Shown one piece after another: positions 9,660 through 33,739 of a DNA stretch of 61,647 nt. The stretch's first letter is position 1. Every line of letters starts with the position of its first letter. The position numbers and the translations under genes were made by a program. This DNA comes from Microtetraspora sp. NBRC 13810 (lineage in GTDB: Bacteria > Actinomycetota > Actinomycetes > Streptosporangiales > Streptosporangiaceae), in assembly GCF_030268685.1 (NCBI RefSeq), contig NZ_BSRQ01000034.1:1-61647 (forward strand), given 5' to 3'. The notes beneath the pieces were generated by a model. The model saw only the letters and a program-made list of their open reading frames with translations, did no database searches and was not told the DNA's origin.

Positions 9660-9797
9660 CCCCGATCCCACGACCCCCATGGACGCCGCCCGGAAGGAGG
9701 GCGTGACTCTGGGAGGACGTCCGCGCCGGCGGTGAAACGCGCACGGCCGGCCGGACGCCCGGCGTGGGAGGCGGCACCGGATGGGAACGATACGGAG

Positions 9798-10772
9798 ATG
9801 ACCATACGACTGACCCGGTACGCGCACGGTGGCGGATGCGCGTGCAAAATCCCTCCCGGTGAGCTGGAGACGATCGTCGCGGGGCTGGTGCGGCCGGCCG
9901 ACGACCTGCTGATCGGTCTCGACGACGGGGACGACGCGGCGGTGCTGCGCATCGGGGAGGGGCGGGCGGTGGTGGCGACCGCGGACTTCTTCACGCCCGT
10001 GGTGGACGACCCCTACACCTTCGGCGTGATCGCCGCCACGAACGCGCTCTCCGACGTCTACGCGGTCGGCGGCGAGCCGCTGCTCGCGGTCAACCTGCTC
10101 GGCTGGCCCAGGGACACACTGCCGATGGACCTGGCCGCCGAGGTGCTGCGCGGCGGGGCGGACGCGGCCGGCCGCGCGGGCTGCCACGTGGCGGGCGGGC
10201 ACAGCGTGGACGACCCCGAGCCCAAGTACGGCATGGCGGTCACCGGGCTGGCCGACCCGAACCGGCTGCTGCGGATCGGCGGCGCACGGCCCGGCGTGCC
10301 GCTGTCCCTGAGCAAGCCGCTCGGCGTCGGCGTGCTCAACACCAGGCACAAGGCGACGGGAGAGGTCTTCCCCGCGGCGATCGACGTGATGACCACGCTC
10401 AACCGGGACGCCTCGCGGGCCGCGCTGGCAGCCGGGGTCACCTGCGCGACCGACGTGACCGGCTTCGGGCTGCTCGGCCACCTGTACAAGCTGGCCAGGG
10501 CGAGCGGGGTCACCGCCGTCCTCGACTCCGCCGCCGTGCCCTACGTGGAGGGCGCGCGGGAGGCGGTGCGGGACGGGTTCGTGAGCGGCGGCACCCGGCG
10601 CAACCTCGCCTGGGCGGGGCCGCACGTCGAGTCCAAGGCGGACGAGGAGACGATGCTGCTCCTCGCCGACGCCCAGACCTCGGGCGGGCTGCTCGTCGCC
10701 GGGGAGGTGCCGGGGCTGCCGGTCATCGGGGAACTGGTCCCGGCGTCGGGTCCGGCGATTCACGTGCGCTGA
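9798..10772 (+). CDS. selD: Selenide, water dikinase (selenophosphate synthetase)
   Basis: It makes selenophosphate from selenide and ATP, the selenium donor for selenocysteyl-tRNA synthesis. About 324 residues from ATG 9798; an in-frame GTG at 9732 would add 22 residues and cannot be excluded, since no strong ribosome site decides. The active-site segment GGGCACKIPP keeps Cys14 and Lys17, equivalent to E. coli Cys17 and Lys20. The AIR-synthase fold motifs DDGDDAAVLR, TNALSDVYAVGG, HSVDDPEPKYGMAVTG and DVTGFGLLGH are clear. It is convergent with the selenoprotein formate dehydrogenase operon and overlaps the nrfD-like gene's 3' end by 50 bp. The match in biology between these genes is strong. 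Confidence 0.93.
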   Translation: MTIRLTRYAHGGGCACKIPPGELETIVAGLVRPADDLLIGLDDGDDAAVLRIGEGRAVVATADFFTPVVDDPYTFGVIAATNALSDVYAVGGEPLLAVNLLGWPRDTLPMDLAAEVLRGGADAAGRAGCHVAGGHSVDDPEPKYGMAVTGLADPNRLLRIGGARPGVPLSLSKPLGVGVLNTRHKATGEVFPAAIDVMTTLNRDASRAALAAGVTCATDVTGFGLLGHLYKLARASGVTAVLDSAAVPYVEGAREAVRDGFVSGGTRRNLAWAGPHVESKADEETMLLLADAQTSGGLLVAGEVPGLPVIGELVPASGPAIHVR

Positions 10773-11829
10773 CCCGTTCCCGCTGGGGGACGACCGTGTA
10801 CTTCGGGTCCTCCGCCGACGCCCGCCCCGCGCGCAGTACCGCGAACCGGGTGCACACCGCCCCCGCGGCGAGCGCCAGCGCCGACACCCCGCCCAGCACG
10901 GCCTGAGCGGGCATCCCGCGAAGTACGGCGGGCAACTCGCGGAGCACGGCGGGCATCCCGCGGAGTACGGCCGGGACGGACGGCGGGCGGGCGGCGCGCG
11001 GCGCGGGCCTGAGCGGGGAGAACCGGGCGCGTGCCGGGCGGCGCGGGCGGGGACTCGGCACGGCGGCGGCCTCGGCGAGCGCGGCGAGGGCGCCGCCGGT
11101 GACGGTGAGGAGGCGGGCGGCGCGCATCGTGCGCCCGGCCGGGCCCTCGCGGTAGGGCTCGGCGAGCATGCCGAGCCGGTGCTCCATGAGGTGCCCGGCG
11201 GCCGTCTCCAGCGTCGCGCCGATCAGCGCGGCGCGGCGGGCGGGACCGGCCTCACCGGGCGGGGTGGCGAGCATGACGGCGGCGCCCGCGCTGGCCAGCG
11301 CGCTGCCGGCGAACAGGAAGGGCAGCTCCCGGTGGCCCTCGTGCCAGGCGGGGACGGCGGTGTCGGCGACGAGCACCGCCGTGTACGTGGCCATCAGCGG
11401 CCCGGTCACCCCGCCGCCCGCGAACGCCGCGGTGCCGAGGCGGGGGAGCAGGCCGGTGACCGCCGAGCCCGCGGCGAGCCCCGTCATCCCGCTGTGCGCG
11501 GCGAGGATCCACGACCCCACGCTCATCGGCGAGGTCAGCTTGAAGACGCGCAGCATGTTGAGGAACCGTTCGGGACGGCCCAGTTCGGCGACGAGCAAGC
11601 CGGCGCCCGCGGCGGCGGACAGCGCGGCGGTCACCTCGGCGGACAGCGCGAGCCGGTGCCGGCCGGACAGCCGCGCCCCCGCGCCGAGCATCGACGAAGC
11701 CCCGGAGACACCGCCGAGGAACAGGTAGAGCGGCATGTGCGGCTCGTGCCAGATCGGCGCCTTGATGACCGGCCTGCCGTAGTAGGAGCGGAACTCCGCC
11801 TTCGGCACCACCGCCTCCTCCCGCGCCAT
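10723..11829 (-). CDS. NrfD-like membrane anchor subunit of formate dehydrogenase
   Basis: This 368-residue integral membrane protein has about eight hydrophobic helices, of the NrfD/polysulfide reductase type. It begins MAREEAVVPKAEFRSYYGRP, then PIWHEPHMPLYLFLGGVSGA, a common NrfD opening. It would accept electrons from the Fe-S subunit and pass them to quinone, replacing cytochrome b. The ATG overlaps the beta-subunit stop (TGATG). Unusual: between the last two helices (roughly residues 270-320) lies a Pro/Arg-rich insert with tandem PAVLRGM/PAVLREL units, encoded by an 18-bp-type repeat around 10915-10980. The 3' end overlaps selD on the other strand. Confidence 0.8.
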   Translation of the reverse strand: MAREEAVVPKAEFRSYYGRPVIKAPIWHEPHMPLYLFLGGVSGASSMLGAGARLSGRHRLALSAEVTAALSAAAGAGLLVAELGRPERFLNMLRVFKLTSPMSVGSWILAAHSGMTGLAAGSAVTGLLPRLGTAAFAGGGVTGPLMATYTAVLVADTAVPAWHEGHRELPFLFAGSALASAGAAVMLATPPGEAGPARRAALIGATLETAAGHLMEHRLGMLAEPYREGPAGRTMRAARLLTVTGGALAALAEAAAVPSPRPRRPARARFSPLRPAPRAARPPSVPAVLRGMPAVLRELPAVLRGMPAQAVLGGVSALALAAGAVCTRFAVLRAGRASAEDPKYTVVPQRERVSARESPDPTPGPVPR

Positions 11830-12587
11830 CACGCCCGCCGCGCGAAGGAGAGCGCGACCGCGGCCGCCATGGACAGCGCCGCCGTGCCCGCGAAGGCCCA
11901 CATCCGGGGCAGGTCCCGGGTGGTGACCACCGGGTCCGGCGGCAGGCCGTACACCTCGGGCTCGTCCAGGAGCAGGAAGAACGCGCCGTCGCCGCCCACG
12001 CCGTCGGCGGGGCTCTCGCCGTACAGCCTGGCCTCGGCGACACCGGCCCCGTGCAGCGTGTCCAGCCGCTCCCCGGCCCGCGCGCGCAGCTCCTCCAGCG
12101 GGCCGAACTGGATCGAGTCGGTCGGGCACGCCTTCGCGCACGCCGGTTCCAGGCCGCCGCGCAGCCGGTCGTAGCACATGGTGCACTTCCACGCCCGCCC
12201 GTCGTCCCGTCTGCGGTCGATGACGCCGTACGGGCAGGCCGGGACGCAGTAGCCGCAGCCGTTGCACACGTCCGGCTGCACCACCACCGTGTCGAACTCG
12301 GTGCGGAACAGCGCGCCCGTCGGGCAGACGTCGAGGCAGGCGGCGTGCGTGCAGTGCTTGCACACGTCCGAGGCCATCAGCCAGGAGTCGCCCTGCCGGG
12401 TGAACTGCTCGACGAACGCCACATGCCGCCAGGTGTCGGCGCCGAGCCCGCCGGTGTTGTCGTAGGACGTCGCCCGGAAGAGGAACCCGTCGTCGGGCAC
12501 GTCGTTCCACTCCTTGCACGCCACCTCGCACGCCTTGCACCCGATGCAGACGCTGGTGTCGGTGAAGAAACCCATGCGCTCAGCCAC
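11829..12587 (-). CDS. Formate dehydrogenase iron-sulfur (beta) subunit
   Basis: This 252-residue four-cluster ferredoxin-type subunit is homologous to FdnH/FdoH. Four cysteine groups are visible: CIGCKACEVAC, CKHCTHAACLDVC, CNGCGYCVPAC and CTMC...CAKAC. A single hydrophobic helix near the C-terminus (MWAFAGTAALSMAAAVAL) likely anchors it. It carries electrons from the catalytic subunit to the NrfD-like protein. The GTG start lies inside the end of the alpha gene (8-bp overlap) and the stop overlaps the next ATG, so the three genes form one operon. Confidence 0.9.
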   Translation of the reverse strand: MAERMGFFTDTSVCIGCKACEVACKEWNDVPDDGFLFRATSYDNTGGLGADTWRHVAFVEQFTRQGDSWLMASDVCKHCTHAACLDVCPTGALFRTEFDTVVVQPDVCNGCGYCVPACPYGVIDRRRDDGRAWKCTMCYDRLRGGLEPACAKACPTDSIQFGPLEELRARAGERLDTLHGAGVAEARLYGESPADGVGGDGAFFLLLDEPEVYGLPPDPVVTTRDLPRMWAFAGTAALSMAAAVALSFARRA

Positions 12588-15500
12588 GGCGATACTCCTC
12601 GATCAGGTCCAGCAGCGCCCTGCCGTGCGGTCGCCTGCCCGGCAGCAGGTCGCAGGTGGCGGCCTTGCTCTCCTGGATGTAGACGTTCGGGTCCAGGACG
12701 ATCGGCATCAGGTCGTTCGCCGCGTCGCCGGTGACCACGCCGCCGCCGGCCCAGCCCCAGTGGTACGGCACGCCGACCTGGTGGATCGTGCGCCCCTGGA
12801 CGCGCAGCGGCCGGATCCGCGGGCTGACCAGGACCCGCGCCTCGATCGCCGACCGGCTGGTGACGATGGTCGCCCACCCGCCGTTGACCAGCCCGACCTC
12901 GGCCGCCAGCTCCGGCGACACCTCGCAGAACATTTCCGGCTGCAACTCGGCGAGATAGGGCAGGGTGCGGCTCATCCCGCCCGCCGTGTGGTGCTCGGTG
13001 AGCCGGTAGGTGGTGATGACATAGGGGAAGCGCGCCGAGTTGTACGGCGTCTCCGGCCGGCGGTACTCGCGGCGGGCCGGGTTGGCCCGCGTGCCGTACA
13101 GGGAGTTGGCGACCGGGGACTCGTGCGGCTCGTAGTGCGCGGGCAGCGGGCCGTCGGCGAGGCCGGCGGGCACGTACAGCCAGCCCTTGCCGTCGCTCTG
13201 CATGATGAACGGGTCGGCGCCGCCGATCGCGGCCTGCGCCGTGGCGCCCTCGGGCGGCCGGTAGTCCGGCGGCTTGTCCCGCTCGAAGTCGGGCACGTCG
13301 GGGCCGGTCCACTCCCGCTGGTCCCGATCCCACCGGATGTACGCCTTGCGCTCGCTCCACGGGCGGCCCTCGGGGTCGGCGGAGGCCCGGTTGTACAGGA
13401 TGCGGCGGTTGGCCGGCCACGCCCAGCCCCATTCCAGGGCGACCGGTGACTGCTCGCCGCCCGGCCTGCGCCGGGCCGCCTGGTTCACCTCGTCGGCGTA
13501 GACGCCGCAGTAGATCCAGCAGCCGCACGTGGTGGAGCCGTCCGGCCGCAGCTCGGTGTAGCCGGACAGCGCGCGGCCGTCGGGGCCGGTGCCGTTGATC
13601 TCGCGCAGCACCGCCTCGGCGGAGGGGTCGTCGTGCGGGCCGGACTCCGGGTAGTCCCAGGTGAGGTCGCGCAGCGGGCGGTCCACGTCGTCCTCGGACA
13701 GGCGCCGCCTGATCCGCTTGCCCAGGTGGTGGTAGAACCACAGGTCGCTGCGCCGGTCACCGGTCGGATCCAGGGCCTTCTCCCGCCACTGGAGCAGCCG
13801 CTGCGTCTGGGTGAACGTGCCCTCCTTCTCCACGTGGCTGGCCGCGGGCAGGAAGAACACCTCGGTCGCGATGTCCTCGGTGCGCATCTCGCCGGTCTCC
13901 AGCTCCGGCCCGTCCTTCCAGAACGTCGCCGTCTCCACCAGCGTCATGTCCCGCACGACCAGCCACTCCAGCCCGGCCAGCCCCAGCCGTTGCGCCTTGC
14001 CGCCGGCGGAGCCGATCGCCGGGTTCTCCCCGACCACGAAGTACCCCTTGACCGTGCCGTCGATCTGCCCGAGGACCGTGGCGTAGGTGCCGTGGTCGCC
14101 GGTGACGCTGGGCAGGTAGCCGAAGCAGTAGTCGTTGTCCTCGGTGGCCGCGTCGCCCCACCACGCCTTGAGCAGGCTCACCATGTAGGCCCGCTTGTTA
14201 CCCCAGAACCCGGTGTCGCCGGCGGCGTGCGCCAGATAGCCGTCGAGGTCGCCGTGCATGCGGGCGTCCGGCATCGGCAGGTAACCGGGCAGGATGCTGA
14301 ACAGCGTCGGGATGTCGGTCGATCCCTGGATGCTGGCGTGGCCGCGCAGGGCCAGGATGCCGCCGCCCGGCCGTCCCACGTTGCCCAGCAGCAGTTGCAG
14401 GATCGAGGCGGCCCGGATGTACTGCACGCCGACCGTGTGCTGCGTCCAGCCGACCGAGTAGACCCAGGCGGTGGTCCGCTCCCTGCCGCTGTTGGCCACC
14501 ACGGCCTCGGCGAGCCGCCGGAAGTCCGCCCGGGGGATGCCGCACAGCTCCTCGACCATCTCCGGCGTGTACCGGGCGAAGTGCCGCTTCAGCACCTGGT
14601 AGACGCAGCGCGGATGGCGCAGCGTCGGATCCGTCCGGGCCCGGTGGTGCGCGGTGGCGCCGCCGGACCCGTACTGGTCGGACCGGGCCGAGTCCGCGTG
14701 CAGCCGGGCCTGCGCGGCGTGCTCGCCCTCCGACATCGCGCCGGACACGTCCCCGCCGGCCTCGTAGGCCCAGCTCGCCGGGTCGTAGGTCCTGGTCGCC
14801 GGGTCGAAGCCGGAGAACAGGCCGTCGAGGTCCTCGGTGTCGCGGAAGTCCTCCGACACGATGGTGGCCGCGTTCGTGTACGCCAGCACGTACTCGCGGA
14901 AGTCGTGCTCGCCGGCCAGCACGTGATGGATCAGCGCGCCGAGCAGCACGATGTCGCTGCCCGCCCGGATCGGCAGGTGGGCGTCGGCCATCGCGCTGGT
15001 CCGGGTGTACCGCGGATCGATGTGGAAGACCTCGGCGCCGCGCGCCTTCGCCTCCATCACCCACTGGAAGCCCACCGGATGGCACTCGGCCATGTTGGAC
15101 CCCTGGATGACGATGCAGTCACTGTTGGCCAGGTCCTGCTGGTAGGTCGTCGCGCCGCCGCGCCCGAAGCTGGTCCCCAGACCGGGGACGGTGGAGGAGT
15201 GTCAAATGCGCGCCTGGTTCTCGATCTGCACCGCGCCCATCGCGGTGTAGAGCTTCTTCATCAGGTAGTTCTCTTCGTTGTCGAGCGTCGCCCCGCCCAG
15301 GCTCGCGATGCCGAGTGTGCGCCGCACGACCATGCCGTCGAAGGTCTGCTGCCAGGTCTCCCTCCTGGTGGCGACGACCCGGTCGGCGATCATGTCCATC
15401 GCCGTGTCGAGGTCCAGGCTCTCCCACTCCGTCCCGTGCGGGCGGCGGTACAGGACCGTGCTCGGCCGGTCCGGGCGGGTGACGAGCTGCTTGCTGGCCG

Positions 15501-15762
15501 ACCCCTTGGGGCACAGCCTGCCGCGCGAGATCGGCGAGTCCGGGTCGCCCTCGATCTGGGTGACCCGGCCGTCCTTGACGTAGACGAGCTGCCCGCAGCC
15601 CACGGCGCAGAAAGGGCAGACCGACCTGGCGACGTGGTCGGCCTCGGCGGTGCGCGGGCGCAGGGCGTCCGTGCGCGCGGACCGGGCGGCGGCCCCTCGG
15701 CCGTCCGCCCCGGTGAGCTGGCGATAAACCGGCCAGCGCGCTATCCACCCGCCCAGTCCCAC
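12580..15762 (-). CDS. fdhA: Selenocysteine-containing formate dehydrogenase alpha subunit (UGA recoded)
   Basis: One continuous 1060-residue protein if the in-frame TGA at 15204-15202 is read as selenocysteine (Sec187). Upstream it encodes the [4Fe-4S] motif CPFCAVGC and ends ...QIENQARI. Downstream the same frame continues HSSTVPGLGTSFGRGG, then NSDCIVIQGSNMAECHPVGF, the classic FdnG/FdoG sequence after Sec. The remaining Mo-bisMGD domains are complete (RGHASIQGSTDIPTLF, GCWIYCGVYADEVNQ, RLTEHHTAGGMSR). A SECIS hairpin follows the TGA. The start is a GTG with no strong ribosome site, and no twin-arginine signal is seen, so the enzyme probably faces the cytoplasm. A naive caller would split it into two genes. 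Confidence 0.93.
15173..15189 (-). promoter_or_regulatory. Bacterial SECIS hairpin in fdhA mRNA
   Basis: On the minus strand GTCCCC GGTCT GGGGAC forms a perfect 6-bp stem capped by a GGUCU loop. Eighteen nucleotides separate the UGA from the loop, the same spacing as in E. coli fdhF, where the loop is also GGUCU and is recognised by SelB. This strongly supports selenocysteine insertion at 15204-15202. Confidence 0.9.
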
Positions 15763-15951
15763 GATGGTGAACGTTGCCCGCGACGGGAGGTGTTATTCAC
15801 CTCGTCCGGCAAAGTCTGCGTCGCACACCGAGTCGATCATGGAGTTTTCGTGACGGTCATTCGCCTTTCCGGGCGAACGCGGGGCGCCGGCCGGTGCCTC
15901 ACGGCGCATAATTCTCGGTTCCGCGACCGAATAAAAGAGCCGCCGGGTGAC

Positions 15952-15963
15952 TTGTCGCGACAA
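15952..15963. promoter_or_regulatory. TTGTCGCGACAA palindrome
   Basis: A perfect 12-bp palindrome just upstream of the -35 element at 15972, positioned like an operator for the downstream gene. The binding protein is unknown. Confidence 0.4.
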
Positions 15964-15971
15964 TGAGGCGT

Positions 15972-15999
15972 TTGAAAAACGCGGTGCCGGTTGTAATAT
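15972..15999 (+). promoter_or_regulatory. Sigma-70-like promoter of the HTH-like gene
   Basis: TTGAAA (15972-15977), a 16-bp spacer, and TAATAT (15994-15999) preceded by TG. Transcription would start near 16006, about 57 bp before the ATG at 16063. Confidence 0.55.
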
Positions 16000-16062
16000 G
16001 TCCACGCTTCCCTGGGGGTTGGATTGCGACGCTGTTTCTGACGCTTTCACGGAAGGTGTGAC

Positions 16063-16407
16063 ATGGTTTCTTCGCAGTTTCTGCCGGGATCCTCCGCTCG
16101 GCGGAGATTCGCGGAGCAATTCGCCGACCTGCTGAGGCGGGCCGGGACGTCCCAGGCGGCCTTCGCGCGGCGCCTCGGGCGGCAGCTCGAACAGGACGGC
16201 CATCTCGCCGGTCGCGGCGAGAAGAACCTCGCGCCGCGGGTCCACGACTGGATCTCGGGGGTCACCCTGCCCTCCCGCCGGTGGGTGCCGTCGCTGCTGA
16301 GCGCCCTCACCGACCTCTGCCGCGAGCGCGGGGTGCCCTTCCGGCCGGGGGTCTTCGCCTGGCAGTGGTCCGCCGCGGCGCGGGAGAGCAGGCGCCCACC
16401 GGAGTGA
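16063..16407 (+). CDS. Small putative helix-turn-helix (XRE-like) DNA-binding protein
   Basis: This is 114 residues, from an ATG with GGAAGGTG upstream. The pattern FADLLRRAGTSQAAFARRL followed by VHDWISGVTLPSRRWVPSLL is that of an XRE-type HTH: a helix, a turn with S-Q-A-A-F, and a second part resembling the usual W-x-x-G-x-x-x-P-S segment. No effector domain is seen. It has its own promoter and sits just beyond the end of the siderophore operon. Family assignment is moderate; no target can be stated. Confidence 0.6.
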   Translation: MVSSQFLPGSSARRRFAEQFADLLRRAGTSQAAFARRLGRQLEQDGHLAGRGEKNLAPRVHDWISGVTLPSRRWVPSLLSALTDLCRERGVPFRPGVFAWQWSAAARESRRPPE

Positions 16408-16519
16408 TCTCGGACATATAGGGATAAACTTCCCCATTGGCACCAAAAGTCGTCTAGTCTTCCCTTGTGCCAGTCGTCAGGCAGGTGGCCGACGAACAGG
16501 CGTGGCGACGAGGTGAACG

Positions 16520-16780
16520 ATGGCGATGCGGTCCGGGCCCCGCCGGTGGGGCGGATTCGACCCGATATGGCCGGCCGACCGGTATGAAGTGCTCTGCGAG
16601 CGCCGGGGGCCGTTCGAACCTTCGCTCGACCGCTACCACTCTCCGGCGCTGGCGGTCGAGTCGGCGCGGGCCCTGGAGACGGCCGGTCTGGCCAGCCGCG
16701 TGATGGTCGTGCGGCTGGCCGACGGGGTGGTGATCTACGACCGGGTGGAGGGCATCGCGCTGCCCCCGGAGGAGTGGTGA
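16520..16780 (+). CDS. Small hypothetical protein
   Basis: This is 86 residues, from an ATG with GAGGTG just upstream. It has a Trp/Arg-rich start and a compact alpha/beta-looking body (ALETAGLASRVMVVRLADGV). No family is recognised. It follows the HTH-like gene in the same direction (112-bp gap) and converges with the MbtH gene. The context does not reveal a function. Confidence 0.45.
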   Translation: MAMRSGPRRWGGFDPIWPADRYEVLCERRGPFEPSLDRYHSPALAVESARALETAGLASRVMVVRLADGVVIYDRVEGIALPPEEW

Positions 16781-16804
16781 GCTACGCGGCCCACCCGCTC
16801 CCGT

Positions 16805-17013
16805 TCAACGGCCCTCGGTCTCGCGTACGAGGCTCGCCGGGCGCATGTCCGTCCAGTGCGCCTCCACGTACTCCAGGCACCGCGCGCGCGGTGCCGGTCC
16901 GTGCACGCCGCGCCAGCCGGCCGGCACCGGCAGGTCCACCGGCCAGATCGAGTGCTGGGCCTCGTCGTTGACCACGACGAGGTAGGTGCCCTCCGCGTCC
17001 TCGAACGGGTTCG

Positions 17014-17017
<4 letters not shown>
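16805..17017 (-). CDS. mbtH: MbtH-family NRPS accessory protein
   Basis: This is 70 residues carrying the full family signature: N-D-E-x-Q-x-S-I-W-P, then P-x-G-W, then C-L-E-Y-V-E-x-x-W-T-D-M-R-P-x-S-L. MbtH proteins bind adenylation domains and are often needed for their folding or activity. The ATG overlaps the NRPS stop by 4 bp (ATGA), so it is the last gene of the siderophore operon and most likely serves its three A domains. Confidence 0.95.
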
Positions 17018-32419
<15,402 letters not shown>

Positions 32420-32423
<4 letters not shown>

Positions 32424-33739
32424 CGGGCCGGCTCCGCGCTGGGGGTCAGGTCGTGCGCGCGGGTGCGGATGGAGTCGAGGATCTCGCCGGCGCGGACCGC
32501 CGTGGTGGACAGGAGAGTGGAGGTGATGCCGTGGGTGTGCTCGGTGGCGCCCTGCAGGTAGATGCCGCAGCGCATGGCCGGTGACGTGGCCACCCGGTGG
32601 TCGCGGCCGACCTTCAGCCGGCCCGTCTCGTCGCGCAGGCAGAACTCGCCGGCGGCGCCGAGCAGGTCCAGCGGGTCGACCGGGCGGTAACCGGTGGCGT
32701 AGACGACGGCGTCGGCCTGGACCGTCTCGGACTCGCCGGTGACCAGGGACTCGATCCGGGCGGTCACCCCGGCGGAGTCCTCGTCCAGGGCGGTGATCCG
32801 GGAGGTGTTCATGATGCGCAGCCGCTCGGTGCCGGCCACCTTCTCCCGGTAGACCCGCCGGTAGAGGTCCTGGAGCAGGTCGAGGTCCACCACCGAGTAG
32901 TTCGTGTTCCCGTGGTAGCCCAGCAGCATGCCCTTGACCTCGTCGGAGGCGGTGTAGAAGCGGTCGACCGCCGCCGGGTCGAAGATCCCGTTGGCGAACG
33001 GGCTGTCGTCGGCGGGGCTGTAGCCGTACCTCGCGAAGACCGCGCACACCTGGGCGCCGGGGAAGGCGCTGTGCAGGTGCTCGGCGACCTCGGCGGCGCT
33101 CTGACCGGCGCCGACGACGAGGAACCTGCGCGGGGACGTGCCGCGCAGGGCGTCCACCCGGGTGAGGAGCTCCTCGCTGTGCCACACCCGCTCGCCGGTG
33201 ACGACGCCGGGCGGGAGCACCGGGCGCAGGCCGGCCGCCACGGCGACGTTGCGGGCCCGGTAGGTCGCCAGCTCGCCGTGGGTGCCGCCCTTCTGGACCA
33301 CGATGTCCAGGCACCCGACCTCGCCGTCGGCGACCACCGGCCGGATCGTGACGACCTCGGCTCCGTAGCGCACCTGGTCGGGGAAGTCGGCCGCCACCCA
33401 TTCCAGGTAGTCGTGGAACTCCAGCCTGGTCGGGTACATCGACTTCTGGTTGATGAAGTCGGCGAGCCGGTCCTTGGCGTGCAGGTAGCTGACGAAGCCG
33501 TACCGGCTGGTCGGGTTGCGCATCGTGACGAGGTCCTTGAGGAAGGACACCTGCATCGTGGCGCCCTCGATGAGCATGTCGCGGTGCCAGCCGAACGCCT
33601 CCTGCTTCTCCAGGAAGACGGCCTCCACCTCCTGCCCGGTCGCGTCGCGGTGCTCGGCGAGCGCGATGGCCAGTGCCAGGTTGGACGGGCCGAAACCGAT
33701 GCCGGCCAGTTCGAAGACGGGCTGTGGGGAGTGCGTCAC
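32420..33739 (-). CDS. L-ornithine N5-monooxygenase (L-lysine N6-monooxygenase family)
   Basis: This 439-residue flavin- and NADPH-dependent hydroxylase turns the side-chain amine of ornithine (or lysine) into a hydroxylamine, the first step to a hydroxamate iron ligand. Motifs are FAD-binding GIGFGPSNLALAIA, the conserved FLKDLVTMRNPTSRYGFVSY and RLEFHDYLEW, NADPH-binding VVGAGQSAAEVAEHL, and ATGYRP near the end. Start GTG 33739 overlaps the acyltransferase stop (GTGA); the stop overlaps the next GTG. Ornithine is favoured over lysine by resemblance to the PvdA/CchB type and by the NRPS context, but sequence alone does not settle it. Confidence 0.9.

Larger units (their letters stand above)
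15763..16062. other. Intergenic region between fdhA and the HTH-like gene
   Basis: No gene is seen. It holds the upstream region of the formate dehydrogenase operon (minus strand), an inverted repeat AGGTG...CACCT around 15790, a 12-bp palindrome at 15952-15963, and a plus-strand promoter at 15972-15999. Confidence 0.5.

Noticed and set aside
15202-15762. A stand-alone truncated formate dehydrogenase fragment (pseudogene)
   Set aside because: The frame resumes immediately after TGA at the universally conserved Sec site with a SECIS hairpin and selD nearby. Recoding is the better explanation.
15763-16062. A tRNA-Sec gene near fdhA or selD
   Set aside because: No 90-100 nt cloverleaf with a TTCAA anticodon loop was found by eye here or at 9660-9797.
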